A stretch of DNA of 64,000 bases from Anticarsia gemmatalis (taxonomy: Eukaryota; Arthropoda; Insecta; Lepidoptera; Erebidae), in the NCBI RefSeq assembly GCF_050436995.1, contig NC_134773.1:5076194-5140193 (forward strand), read 5' to 3'. Under the pieces are notes generated by a model. That model made no database searches and was not told the DNA's origin. It saw nothing but the letters and a program-made list of their open reading frames with translations. Of the stretch, positions 48,247 to 59,686 are shown piece by piece. Within the stretch, counting starts at the first letter, position 1, and every line of letters starts with the position of its first letter. The translations under genes were made by a program, and so were the position numbers.

Positions 48247-48463
48247 ATTAGGTCGGGGAAAAAGTCTTTTCGCATTATAGTATGTATGAACTTGTAATAA
48301 AATCTTTCCTCTACACAAAAAAGCTCGATATTTGGGTACCTCACGAGCTCACTGAAAGAAACCTAATGAACCGTGTACTCATTTTTGATTCTTGAAGCCA
48401 TAGAGATTTTATTACAAGTTCATACATACTATAAAGCGAAAATACTTTTTCCCCGACCTAATA
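48247..48463. mobile_element. Mariner-derived MITE
   Basis: TTAGGTCGGGGAAAAAGTC to CTTTTTCCCCGACCTAAT downstream of CCAP. The internal transposase remnant is on the plus strand. Confidence 0.85.
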
Positions 48464-48772
48464 TATCGCTTTTCTAGGATAAGTGCACGAAGTGATTGGT
48501 GATGATGATTAAGTGATAATAACTTGTAAGTGGGTAGTTATACATTCGCCGCACTAAGTGTCAGTATCGTCACAGGATCGAGACGCGCCGGCGCCGAGTT
48601 CGCGAGCCTTGCTTCGTTTGCCGCTGTTTCTCCAGCGTACATAAGTAACAATTTGAAATAGAATTACATTATGAACTAATTTTATATTTAAGACAAGCAC
48701 CGGAATGTTTTAAGCCATGACAGTTAGAGACACTCTTTAGGCCCTAATCCTCGGTAGAGACATCCATACTTT

Positions 48773-49028
48773 CCATACTAATATTATAAATGCAAAAGGA
48801 ACTCTGTCTGTCTGTCTGCTACTCAATCACGCCTTAACTACTGAACCAATTTGCATGAAATTTGGTATGATGGACATATTTTGATACCCGAGAAAGCACA
48901 TAGGCTATATATCATCACGCTATGACCAATAGGAGCAGAGTACAAGTAAAAAATGTTACAAAAACGGGAAAAGTTTTGGCCCATTCTCTCTTATATGACG
49001 CAAGCAAAGTTGCGCGGCGCAGCTTGTT
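48773..49028 (+). mobile_element. Helitron, TCTG variant, internally deleted
   Basis: It starts CCATACTAATATTATAAATG with TCTG repeats like the copy at 301 but switches to the common Lep1 3' half. It ends GCGCGGCGCAGCTTG, a mutated CTAG end. Confidence 0.75.
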
Positions 49029-49194
49029 TGAAATAGAATTACATTATGACCTATTTTTATATTTAAGACAAGCTACGAAATGTTCTAAGCCATGACAGTT
49101 GTATAAAGACACTCTTTAGGCCATAATCCTCGGTAGAGACATAGCTTATAAGACTTTCTACCATTTTTAAGCCATTAAATTAAATAATTTATAT

Positions 49195-49427
49195 CCAGTC
49201 TATGCCCTAGGCACACACCTATGAGTGTTCCAAGTGATGTGTGTATTATAAATAATGATCACGTTGTTATAACGGTGAAGGAAAACATCGTGAGCAATGA
49301 CATGTCTGACAGTTGTTTAACACAGCTCTTGAAAGTCTCACTTGATCAGCGTGGTGGACTCAAGGCCTAACTCCTCCCTCATTCTGGGGGATATCTTTGC
49401 CCAGCAGTGGGACAGTAATGGGTTAAG
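49195..49427 (+). mobile_element. SINE, older subfamily copy
   Basis: ACACCTATGAGTGTTCCAAG, GTGAGCAATGACATGTCTGA and GCCCAGCAGTGGGACAGTAA. The same subfamily is at 51060-51250 and 61640-61832. Confidence 0.75.
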
Positions 49428-49436
49428 ACACGTTAA

Positions 49437-49692
49437 GTAGCACGTTTGTCGCAGTGGTTAAAGTGGTCACCTCGCTGCAATTGCCGCAACGCCGCGTGTG
49501 GCGGGTTCGAATCCCACCCGGGACAAATCTTTGTGTGATAAGCACGACTATTTGTTCTGAGCCTGGTTGTTAATTTATCTACATATGTAGAAGTATATAA
49601 GTATGTTTTCAGTCATTTGGTTACCATAGTACAAGCTCTGCTTAGTTTGGAATCGGATAACCGTGTGTGAGTTGTGCAATGATATTTATATT
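49437..49692 (+). mobile_element. Second SINE family
   Basis: Full copy: AGCACGTTTGTCGCAGTGG, GGTTCGAATCCCACCCGGG, and a body ending GATATTTATATTTTGATATT. Confidence 0.85.
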
Positions 49693-49708
49693 TTGATATT
49701 TATTACTA

Positions 49709-49885
49709 GCTGGCCCGGCAAACGTTGTTGTGCCATAAAAAAAAGTGTCGCTTAGGGACATGAAAAATAGATGTTGGCCGATTCTCAGACCTACTCAATA
49801 TGCTCACAAAGTTCATGAGAATCAGTCAAGCAGTCTCGGAGGAGTATGGCAACGAAAACTGACGCGAGAATTTTATGTATTAGAT
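49709..49885 (+). repeat. CTAGCTGGCCCGGCAAACG repeat
   Basis: CTAGCTGGCCCGGCAAACGT, GGACATGAAAAATAGATGTT, ATGAGAATCAGTCAAGCAGT, TTTTATGTATTAGATA: a familiar lepidopteran dispersed repeat; I am not sure of its class. Confidence 0.65.
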
Positions 49886-50455
49886 ATTTATTGTATACTT
49901 AGGTAGGTATGTTAGTAAAACTGTTTTATCTGGACAATGATGTTTTATTCATTACATTCAGTAATAATACATATAATTTTATGTCTAATTTTCCAGCCAT
50001 TATAGACATAAAATCAGTCGAGAATAAAAATATTTTTAAACTTTATAATTATCAAGAAATGTTTACTAAATACAGACATTTTAATCATAACTTTAGTTTC
50101 ATATATAAAATATGTATTTATTCATAATATGCATGTAAAATGTCCGAAAAAATATTTCCGCCATTTTGAATTTTCTTTTCCCGCCAAAACTACGAACTGT
50201 CATTTTGACATTTCGAAATATTTGCCAGAAAAAAATGGCTTTGGATAATTTTACTTGCAAATTATGACTAAATACATAAATGACTAGTTTTTATAATAAT
50301 TACAGTTTTATACATCATACAAGAAGCGATTGGAAATACTGTAATATTGTTATCAAAACATTGACACTTTGAAAACTATCCATTACATAATTATATTATT
50401 CGATAAATATGGATTCGAATTAATGATTTTTATAATATTTGCGATTGGCAACTTA

Positions 50456-50705
50456 CAATTGGCCATAGTTAAACGGAAACGATCCAACCCACACAGACGT
50501 AGTTTCGAGATATTTAACTTTTAAGTTCAGATCACTAACTTTGGGGACTAACTCAGGACTATAACTTCATGGTGGGTTTGAATTTTACTTGGATTGTTTT
50601 CGTGATATTAAAATTTTAACTTCAAGGAGTGTTTTGGTATACATAACTCATTTTACCCATAGTGTGGGTTGGATCCTTTCCGTTTAACTATGGCCAATTA
50701 TGTAC
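50456..50705. mobile_element. 250-bp TIR element just downstream of trissin
   Basis: AATTGGCCATAGTTAAACGG ... CAACCCACAC on the left is mirrored by GTGTGGGTTGG ... CCGTTTAACTATGGCCAATT on the right, about 40-bp inverted ends. It lies 50 bases past the trissin poly(A) signal. Confidence 0.85.
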
Positions 50706-50751
50706 TTAAGATAGTATTATAAATATTTTTATATAGGAATCGAATCACCAT

Positions 50752-50757
50752 TTTATT
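50752..50757 (-). terminator. Trissin: Trissin polyadenylation signal
   Basis: AATAAA on the minus strand lies 58 bases after the trissin stop codon, a short but normal 3' UTR for a neuropeptide gene. Confidence 0.65.
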
Positions 50758-50814
50758 TTTCACGATACAACAACAAAATCACAGTATTTCAAATCGATAA
50801 CACTATCGGGCTTC

Positions 50815-50994
50815 TTAGGCCATGTCTGTACCATAAATGTGATTTTCAGCGATATCGCTTCCCATATAGGGATGGTTCTCGTTGGACAGCATGTTGGCGA
50901 GCCATTGTTCCGGCATGGGAATGTTTTCGACCACGAACATAGGCAGCTTGGACCTCGGCTGGCTTTCCTTCATGTCTTGTGATGGGGTATAAAA
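50815..50994 (-). CDS. Trissin: Trissin exon 3: C-terminal propeptide, stop
   Basis: It has 59 codons, starting FYTPSQDMKESQPRSKLPMF and ending NHIYGTDMA with TAA. An overlapping open frame exists, but only this one follows in phase from exon 2. Confidence 0.88.
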   Translation of the reverse strand, partial: FYTPSQDMKESQPRSKLPMFVVENIPMPEQWLANMLSNENHPYMGSDIAENHIYGTDMA

Positions 50995-53812
50995 CTAAAA
51001 GAATAAAAAGTAGGATATAAGCATTAACTAACAAATGGTTGAGTGAGGTTACAAATTAATACCAATGACTGCCAATGAGTGTTCCAAGTGACGTGTGTAT
51101 AAATAATCCGTATATAAATAAGGCTCACTTGTTATAACGATGAAGGAAAACATCGTGAGCAATGACATGTCTGACAGTTGTTTAACACAGCTCTTGAAGG
51201 AACATTCTACCCGCTTTTGTTGAATGTGGTGGTCTTAGAGCCTCTCTTATATTGTTAATAAGAATTTAGAATTCTTTAAAACAGTTTTTGTAGGATTTAA
51301 ACAAGGTTCTAAGCTAACCTTCATACATTCGATTCAAAACTAAACTCAGTCATTTGAAATTTTAATGATACCCGTAGTCAGCAGTGTTGTGACAATGGCT
51401 TAAAATGTATTGTTATTATTCTGCCTCCGTGGCGCAGTGGTTAAGGAAGCCACACTACCATTGCGTCGGGAGGTAGTTCGATTCCCACATATAACAGTTA
51501 TTTGTGTGACCACAAATAGTTATTTCGGGTCTAGTTGTACTTTGTGTCCGTTGTTTGTATGTTCGTAAAAGTCCCCGCGACAAGAGCAATTCTTAGTGCG
51601 GGAGTTGTCTTTTAAATAGATAGAATTGTATTGTATTAGTTTTGTTCCCTTACCTTGATAGCCTCAGGGCCCCTCTTCTTGCGAAGGTAGTTGAAGCAGC
51701 AAGATCTGAAGTGCCTGGTACCACAAGCTGATGCGCACTCACTGCCGCAGGAATCGCATGACAGACTCGCGGCCCAGAGGGTACTGCCTGTTGCCAAAAT
51801 ATTGAGAAATATCAGTATTTGTACAAGTCGCAGTCAAAACTATTGACTAGTAAAATCAGTCAAAACTGACTGAACAGGCTGGTCAAAAGTAGTTTGACTG
51901 GTTAAGAGTTTTGACTGCAACATATTAACTTAAGTAAATAAATTTGGAAGAGTGCCATCTAGTTTTCAACACACGTACTAACTTACGCATATAATGTAAA
52001 TTGATTATAACGCCATCTCGTACAGTCAAACTAACACGAATTAAACTAAAAGTTTCAAATTCGAATGAAGTTAGAAGAAATCTTACTAAATTTCGATAGT
52101 CAGATATTTTATACAGAAAATTACACCCATGCTGCAAGCAATGAAGTAACTAATCTAAATCTAAGGAAAATTCTATTATAGAGACGTTTGATACTATATG
52201 TAAAGAGTTGGTCGTGAACACAGCATGCCTGAGAGTCATTTAAAAAGTTCTTGAAGGACAATGAACAGTGAAGAAAGTGTAGTTTATGTTTCTACAGAGT
52301 TCTACTAATAATTTACAGATTTCTAAACCATTCAAACTAATATTCATCTAGGAAATAAGGTTATTACTGACATTTAAGTGATCTAACACATAATCTACAA
52401 AAAATACGTTAATCTAACATTCCACTCTACATCTACCACTAGCTCTAAAACACTAACACCTGTCAATTTGACAGCTGTCAAAACTGACACCTGTCATGAC
52501 TGTCATCGTGACATGCTAACGCACCTGAAGGGAAGTCAGCGGATGCCGTGGCTTCCTTTTTATGACGTTTAGAGTCCGCTTGCGACCATGTCGCTGACAA
52601 ATGAACGTAATATTAATTTATAGCCGGGTGGTAAAACCTCTCATGAGGAGCAGTACTTTTATCATATTTATTTAAGTATATTATAAATAATGGTTGTTAC
52701 GTGGTTTGTTTGTTTGTCGTATGGTTAGTGGTCAACCTAGTGTCAAAGTTGTTCAAGCCGCCCAAGAGGCCTTTGACGTGGCTTAACGACTGTTATCTTA
52801 GTAGACAACAACCGGGACCGACTTTTAACGTGCCCTCCGAAGCACGGAGACGCCCAGTTCAAATACCACTATGCGGTCACCCATCTATGGAAAGACCGCG
52901 CCAATGGTTGCTTAACACACAGATCGTTTACCGACCGGTGAGCGCAACTGGCTGTGGGCGCCTTACGTGGTTAAAAGCAATGATTGAACGAAAAATGGAG
53001 AACCAATTTCATCTCTGAAGAATCTCGGTAATCAGTATGCTTTGATAGTCACGGCTTTGAAAATACAAATCTAATAAATTATGTGTATCCCATACAAATT
53101 AAATTACTTTTTCATTGACATACTTAAATGACTTGCACTACTTATATCATTACTTATTACTTATTATTGGGTTATTACTTATTATCATAGCAAATAAACA
53201 TGGACCCATAAATGCAAGTAATTCAATAAGGAACTACAATAAAAATGCAATAAATTGTATTGTATTCAACAACAGTAATATGGTCATATTATTAGTTATA
53301 GTGTCGTAAAAATTGTATACGGTGTCCTGTATAATAAGGTTTTTGGCCCTTACTTTAAACAATCGTATTATGCACTTTACAAAAAATGTTGAAAAATATT
53401 ATTTTAAAGAAAGCCTAGTCGAGCTTAATTTTAAAGCTCTTAATTTTATACTAAGAAGAAGTTAAGCTTTTTCTTAATATAACGTTGAGAGAAATTAGGA
53501 CAAAATTTTATTTGATATTATTTATCAAATCGAGAAGTAAATTAAAAAAAAAAAAGTCTTATTTATTTTCCGAAAATACGCGTAAACAATTTTTTTAGAA
53601 TAAAGTAGAAAACAATTGGGGGGAGACCTTTGCTCAACAATAGTACAGAATAATAATAAAAAATATAAAACGATATTTTTTTATTTAAACGCACGATCAT
53701 CTTTAATAAAAAAACCGAATTCTAACACAATAAAATATATAATATAATTTAATAAATAAAATAAAAACTTACCAATAAGCATAAGCGAAACAATGGCTGT
53801 AATCTTCAACAT
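50815..53812 (-). CDS. Trissin: Trissin neuropeptide precursor
   Basis: Trissin is a six-cysteine insect neuropeptide that acts on a G-protein-coupled receptor. Three coding exons (53812-53773, 51787-51654, 50994-50815) join in frame to 117 residues. Residues 1-21 (MLKITAIVSLMLIG...) are a signal peptide. The mature peptide is about residues 22-48, with Cys at 24, 27, 31, 35, 43 and 44 (CxxC, CxxxC, CxxxC, then CC before FNYL), the trissin pattern. RKKR at 49-52 is the convertase site. The C-terminal ~60 residues (FYTPSQDMKESQPRSK...) are a less conserved propeptide. The start is the ATG 74 bases after a TATA-spaced putative TSS. The gene faces CCAP tail to tail. Confidence 0.94.
51421..51615 (+). 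mobile_element. tRNA-headed SINE (CTCCGTGGCGCAGTGG family)
   Basis: Complete copy in trissin intron 2, antisense to trissin: GCCTCCGTGGCGCAGTGGTT to TTAGTGCGGGAGTTGTCTTT. Confidence 0.85.
51654..51787 (-). CDS. Trissin: Trissin exon 2: mature peptide
   Basis: It encodes STLWAASLSCDSCGSECASA then CGTRHFRSCCFNYLRKKR. The acceptor CAACAG was chosen over a TAG-like alternative 4 bases downstream because only it keeps the six-Cys frame. It ends in phase 0. Confidence 0.95.
53773..53812 (-). CDS. Trissin: Trissin exon 1
   Basis: It encodes MLKITAIVSLMLI plus the first base of Gly14, ending at donor GTAAGT. It holds most of the signal peptide. Confidence 0.92.
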
Positions 53813-53885
53813 TTTTAAAAAGTAATTTTATAATAGTTATATGTTTGTACAAGAGATGGCGCTGAGACCAAAGCTGAAGATGGAA

Positions 53886-53917
53886 TGGCTTTCTCTGAAC
53901 GAGTACCCCTTTTTATA
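53886..53917 (-). promoter_or_regulatory. Trissin: Candidate trissin core promoter
   Basis: On the minus strand TATAAAAA runs from 53917 to 53910 and an initiator CCATTCC puts +1 at 53886, 31 bases downstream. This gives a 73-base leader to the ATG at 53812. Confidence 0.6.
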
Positions 53918-55102
53918 TGAAACAAAGTTTGCTTAGTTTATATGCGTAGGTGCTGCGTGATAAAAATATTAGATGTTTTATGGTAGCCATTGATTTTGAT
54001 ATTTATTTTGTAATTTTTAGATTAAAATTTGTAAATAAATAAGTTGTTTTGTTGACTATTAAAAGCAAAGAAAGAAATCTTGGCGAGTAAAATTATCTGT
54101 TAGGTACCACAAATGTAAAAAATACTTTTATTTCAATTAAAAAAAAATGAGATCCTTTTGACAGATTGTACCTAATTTATTTTTCATAAGGATCTACCTA
54201 CCTACGTTCGAAACTTTCGAAAATCCCGTTGATATAATTTATCAGCTAGTTCTGTAATAGTTTTAATTTTCTATCGTTTTTAGGCAAGGAAAACGGAACA
54301 TTTACTTATTTCAGGAGTATTTACTACAGTGCTATCTATAATTTTAGATCTTCAAGAATCGTCATCATATTTAAACCGATATAATGTAAGTTCTTACTTA
54401 TACTTTTTATTCCTTATTTATTACTCTCATAGCCCGTTAATACGACAGGAGTTGTGGTCTCTTAGGCACGGAGGTCTACGACACTAATTTCTATCTCCAC
54501 AAACACTAACTAGTTTTTTAACCGGTATATTTGAATCCGAGACCTGTGGCAACTATAGTGTCAGCTCCCAGTCTCACCGGATGCAGCTGAATACCAGTAT
54601 GTTACATGCAGCGACTGTCTATCAGACCTCCACAACACAGTTACCTGGCTTATAACACGCAACCGAAAGATCTAAAAAATTATTTCCTTCTTTGATAAAA
54701 CCTTGCCTAAAAAATTTTTAACGCATTTCTTGAAGCCATGCGAAGTCGCCAATCCGCTCTTAGTCAGCGTGGTGGACTCAAGGCCTCTAACCCCTTCCTT
54801 AGTTTGGAAGTAAATAGCCCAGAAGTAGAATAGTAATGGGTTAGAAAATATCTTTATCCGATTGAGCAACGTGAAGTAGGGTTATATTATCTGTGGTCAA
54901 TAAAAAAATAACTAATTTGTCATTCAATAGAGTTCCCGCGTTTACATTTTTATGAACAAAGTTTAAAAGATGATATTAAATTTGTTTTACTTTGATAACA
55001 TGGTTATATTTAGATAAATATTGTTTATTTGTGCTAAATTATTGATTTAATATCACGACGGGTTAATAGAAAGGGGTTTAGCAGAGAAAAATAACCTTTA
55101 TA

Positions 55103-55365
55103 TGCACGTTTGGCGCAGTGGTTAAAGTGGTCAACTCGCCGCAATAACCGAATCGCCGCGTGCGGTGGGTTCGAATCCCACCCGGGACAAATCTTTGTGT
55201 GATGAACACGACTAATTGTTTTGAGCCTGGATGTTAATGTATCTATATAAGTATGTATTTATAAATATATAAGTATGTTTATCAGTTAGTTACAGTACAA
55301 GCTCTGCTTAGTTTGTAATCAGATGACCGTGTGTGAGTTGTCCAATGATATTTATTTATTCTTTT
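55103..55365 (+). mobile_element. Second SINE family, full length
   Basis: TGCACGTTTGGCGCAGTGGT with intact B-box GGTTCGAATCC and body to TCCAATGATATTTATTTATT. It is the best copy of this family in the window. Confidence 0.87.
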
Positions 55366-55566
55366 CTTTCATAACTTTAAACTTTCGCGTTGCATGATTA
55401 TTACGTACTAAACTTCGAATTTCACCTCCTTCGGAAACAGCTGGAATTCCCAAAAATCCTCTCTTAGTGCTCCTCTACACTTACTAAGGAATGTTCATAG
55501 CAAATGTCAAGTTTGTACGCTCAGTAGTTTCAACTGTGCGTTGTACATCAGTCAGTCAGTAACGGA

Positions 55567-55760
55567 AGAGTTTTATATAACTTCGCTTGCGTCCAATAAG
55601 AGAGAATGGGTGAAATTTTTCCCTGTTTTTGCAACATTCTCGGGTATCAAAATATCTCCATGCAAATTTTCATGCAAATTGGTTCAGTAGTTTAGGCGTG
55701 GTTGAGTAACAGACAGACAGACAGACAGAGTTATTTTCGCATTTATAATATAAGTATGGA
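55567..55760 (-). mobile_element. Helitron fragment, TCTG variant
   Basis: The inverted fragment has CTTCGCTTGCGTC near its start and CAGACAGACAGACAGAGTTA then ATTTATAATATAAGTATGG at its end; the middle is deleted. Confidence 0.75.
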
Positions 55761-56140
55761 TTGATTAGTAGACATTTTCCAAGCGAACTCGCGCGTGATA
55801 ATAGTGTAGTTATTGAAACATGATACGTATTGTGAGGAAACACTCTAGATGCAAACTAAAAGCATTGAGTGATATCTCTTTGAAATGTTTGCTTACGATA
55901 CACTTAGTGGGGTAGGCAGAGATTTTATACATACTTACTTTTAAATGTAGCATACATCGTACCCTTGTAGTCACAATTTTTATCGTTCTTTCTTGTATGT
56001 AATGTGTTGTAAATAGCAGTGATAGCCGAGTGGTATAAGTTGACACCTCCCACGCAAGTGGTCGCAGGTTCGAACCCGAGGCAACACACCTATGACTTTT
56101 CCAAGTTATGTGTGTATTATACTATCTATACTAATCTATA

Positions 56141-56368
56141 CTAATATTATAAAGCTGAAGAGTTTGTTTGTTTGAACGCACTAATCTCAGGAAATACTGG
56201 TTCGATTTGAAAAATTCTTTCATTGTTAGTTAGCCCATTTATCGAGGAAGGCTATAGGCTATATATCATCACGCTAAGATCAAAAGGAGCAGAGTACCAG
56301 TAAAAAATGTATCAAACGGGGAAATTTTTGCCCCATTCTTTGTCATGTAATACAAGCGAAGTTGCGCC
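56141..56368 (+). mobile_element. Lep1-like Helitron, 3' end replaced
   Basis: The copy runs from CTATACTAATATTATAAAGC to AAGCGAAGTTGCGC and then breaks off directly into a minus-strand copy of the AACCTAGTGTCAAAG repeat at 56369. Confidence 0.8.
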
Positions 56369-56784
56369 CATAGCCAGTTGCGCTCACCGGTCGGTAAACG
56401 ATCTGTGGGTTAAGCAACCATTGGCGCGGTCATTCCATAGATGGGTGACCGCATAGTGGTATTTGAACTGGGCGTCTCCGTGCTTCGGAGGGCACGTAAA
56501 AAGTCGGTCCCGGTAGTTGTCAATCAAGATAACAGTCGTTAAGCCACGTCAAAGGCCTTTAGATGGCTTAAACAACTTTGACACTAGGTTGACCACTAAC
56601 CATACGATAAATGAAAATGAAAACTCGTACATTGTATGAAAATTACAGCTTCTATCCGCGACTTCATCCGCGTTAAAAGAAGTAAATAGTATCCTATGAG
56701 TTAATTCAGTTTCTTTTTCTTCCATTATCAGCTGTTAAAACTTTAGGCCTTTTTTAGCTTATTCAAAATTGGTTACTACTTATG

Positions 56785-57066
56785 ACAGTCCCGCTACTGG
56801 GCTAGGGTCTCTTTCCGAATTAAGGAAGGGGATAAGCCTTGAGTCCACCACACTGGTCAAGAGCGGGACTTTGTATATCTTCAAGAACTGTTCTAAACAA
56901 CTCTCAGGCAGGCAAGGTTGCATCACGATGTTTTCCTTCACCGTTGGAACAAGTGATAATTATTTCTAATACACACATCACTTGGAAAAGTTATCGATGT
57001 GTTGCCTCGGGTTCGAACCGTCGACCAGTTGGGAGGTACCAGCTTATACCACTCGGCTAACTCTGC
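56785..57066 (-). mobile_element. tRNA-headed SINE (GATGGCCGAGTGG family)
   Basis: Inverted copy with CATCACGATGTTTTCCTTCA and the head CTCGGCTAACTCTGCC. A head-only plus-strand copy is at 56016-56120. Confidence 0.82.
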
Positions 57067-57486
57067 CTTTAAAATACCTAATATGATTTAAGGTATTTTT
57101 ATTATTTCCTTGCAAATATATTTTTATGGTCCTTTGTCTTCTTGCATACTAAATCGTATTAAATTGTATTGAGATGTATAGCCTAGAAAACGTAGCAGAC
57201 TTTCGCTTTTCAAAAAACAACAAGATCTGGGAATCGAACCCGAGACCTCGCGACAATATTCTCCATCCACGAAAGTTCAAAGCAATATCACGCTTATTAC
57301 ACATAGGGGTAGGTAGAGACCAAAGAACGTCACTTGCTACAATCCTTGGAAACCAGTTATGTTTCTATTTTTATTTTAATGAGATTTATAAAATAAAATT
57401 CATTTAAAATTTATCTTTCCATTTGGCGTTCTTTGGCCCCTATATACCTACCCCTATGGGAAAAAGGCGTAGTTATTTAAGTACTA

Positions 57487-57696
57487 GAGGCCACCCGCGA
57501 CTTCGTCCGCGTGGAAACCCTTCCTCAGCAATCTCGATCCGTCGGGAAATCCGGTATAAAAGTAGCCTATGTGTTATTCTGGATCTTCAGCTACCTATAT
57601 ACCAAGTTTCATGGTAATCGGTTCTGTAGTATTTGCGTGAAAGAGTAACAAACATCCATTGATGCTCGCTAACTATCGCATTTATAATATTAGTAG
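57487..57696 (-). mobile_element. Helitron-like element, ATGCGAAAG family
   Basis: Inverted copy: ACTAGAGGCCACCCGCGACT at one end and CGCATTTATAATATTAGTAG at the other. Confidence 0.75.
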
Positions 57697-58088
57697 GATG
57701 TATGTATGCACATATGTGTGCATGTATGTTAAAATAAAACAAATTAGCTAAAAAGACAATATTTAATATTTACAAATCAACTATAACTTACTTATATTTA
57801 ATTACCAAATAACCAACAAAACTTATACTAAAATATTACTAATCCATAGTAACTCCCAGTCCCAATAACTTATCTCCAGAGATAGATAGATTATATAGTT
57901 GGACAACTTAGTAGAAAGCCGTGCACGATTTATCTAGATTATAATTAATAATTCAGTGTATTTCCAAAATAAAGTATGTGTATGAAACAGGTCACCGTCA
58001 GCTGCATAAGCCGAGTCACTGATGTTATACATTCTGTATGTTGTATACCTCCGTACCGCGAACCTTGTATACAAGACTCTCTACTAAG

Positions 58089-58141
58089 TTAACGTTGTCA
58101 TGGTTACTTTATTAGATATAAAGTAACCATGACAACGTTAA
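58089..58141. repeat. Perfect 23-base-arm hairpin
   Basis: TTAACGTTGTCATGGTTACT and AGTAACCATGACAACGTTAA are inverted arms around an ATTAGATAT-type loop. It joins the end of the CACCGTCAGCTGCATAAG repeat. Confidence 0.88.
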
Positions 58142-59583
58142 AATGTCACAGTCTACTATAGTTAAATTTTATCTCCTCACTTGGTCAGCGTGGTGGACTC
58201 AAGGCCTAACCCCTCCCTCATTACGGGAGGAGACCCTTGCCCAGCAGTGGGACAGTAATGGGTTATAATCATTTGTGTAAAAAATCAATTCCATATAATT
58301 TCTAAAATTATTATTGCATACCAATTCACAATCCGTTTTATAAAGACCCGTTTTCAATAACTTACTTACAGTCAGAGTTAGTACTAAAGTTTAGTTTAAT
58401 CACGATTGTAATATTTGAAAATATTATGAGTTGTAAAAAGGTCATGTGTTCGTAACCGGCGGTCCTGTATGACAACATGTATGTATGTGATAGCAAGGGA
58501 AGTTTGTAAGGATCGTACCAAGTGACGTTCTTTGGACTCTGCCTACCTCCTATGAGGCATCCTAAAACATGCAACGAGATTAAATGTTAGTTTTAAAATC
58601 ACGCCTTTGTCTCCATATGAGTAGGCAGAGACCAAAGACCGTCACTTGGTACGATCCATACAAACTTCCCTTGCTTCATTCACATACATACATGTTGTCA
58701 TACAAGACCGCCGATTGTAGTAAACTGTAGAACACTTTATGCTATCTCTTATTAAGGGTAAGTTATTGAAACCAATCGATATGAAAACTCCGGCCTGCTA
58801 TTTAAAAATGTCTTTAAATAACTCCCAAAGAAACCTTTTATAATACATTTTTTTATACAATCTAGCTTCCTATGAAATATACTAGTATCCAAATATTTTA
58901 CAAAAACATTGCATTTATCGCATAGTTAGTGGTGAACCTAGTGTCAAAGTTGTTGAAGCCTTTGACTGAACCAGTGTTATGTTAACAAGTTAGAAAATAA
59001 TAGCTAGTATCACTCACCGTGTGGTAAACGCTCAGTATGTTAACCCGTACATTACATAGATGTACGTGCAGTGATATTTGAGCTGAGCGTCTCCGTGCTT
59101 CGAGCACGTTACAAGTCTAACTTGTTAACATAACATGAGTTCACACAAACACTTCAACTACTTTGACACTAGGTTTACCACTAACTGAAGAAATATAGAA
59201 GACATAAAAAGGGATAATTATTTAATATTTAACAAATATATTTACATATTATTTGCATTAAATAACTTAGCATACAGACCCATTAATAGTAAAATCCTCC
59301 GTGTTTCGGAAGGCATGTTAAATTGTACCCGGCTGTCATTTTCAAAGATTTGACAGTCGTTAACAGTAGTCAGAAGCTTGTAAGTCTGACGCACAGTGTT
59401 ACTTAGTATCGTGTTATAACCCAGGTAACTGTGTTGTGGAGGTCCGATAGACAGTCGCTGCATGTACAATACTGGTATTCAGCTGCATCCGGTGAGACTG
59501 GAAGCTGACTCCAACATAGTTGGAAGAAAGGCTAGACTGATGATGATACCTTGTATGGATCTGTATGTACTAATATTATATAT

Positions 59584-59686
59584 TTATATAATTACTTCAT
59601 TTTCGTAAGAATCTAAATCGCTTTTAGCTTTTTTCGCTTTCTCGTGTCTTTTGGAGTGCAACATTAATTTACTTCTTGTCATGAAC
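59584..59686 (-). CDS. Zinc finger gene exon 4 (end of finger 5, stop)
   Basis: It completes finger 5 with FMTRSKLMLHSKRH, then a Lys-rich tail and DLDSYENEVII before TAA. Its two His residues complete the Cys pair of the previous exon, which proves the splice. Confidence 0.88.

Larger units (their letters stand above)
46942..50751. other. Region between CCAP and trissin 3' ends
   Basis: It contains the CCAP 3' UTR, a mariner MITE, a Helitron, two SINEs and the CTAGCTGGCCCGGC repeat. A 72-codon AT-rich frame at 49909-50127 has no recognisable features. 47640-48240 and 48480-48770 show nothing recognisable. Confidence 0.55.
53918..59583. other. Region between trissin promoter and zinc finger gene
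   Basis: No gene recognised. 53930-54540 is AT-rich and featureless apart from short simple runs; the rest is repeats described separately. Confidence 0.55.

Noticed and set aside
49909..50127. 72-codon plus-strand frame downstream of CCAP
   Set aside because: It is AT-rich, Asn/Ile/Phe-rich, lacks splice or poly(A) context, and follows directly on a dispersed repeat.
50846..51034. Alternative open frame through trissin exon 3 (RHEGKPAEVQ...)
   Set aside because: The exon 2 donor leaves phase 0, which selects the other frame; the alternative runs through the intron and acceptor.
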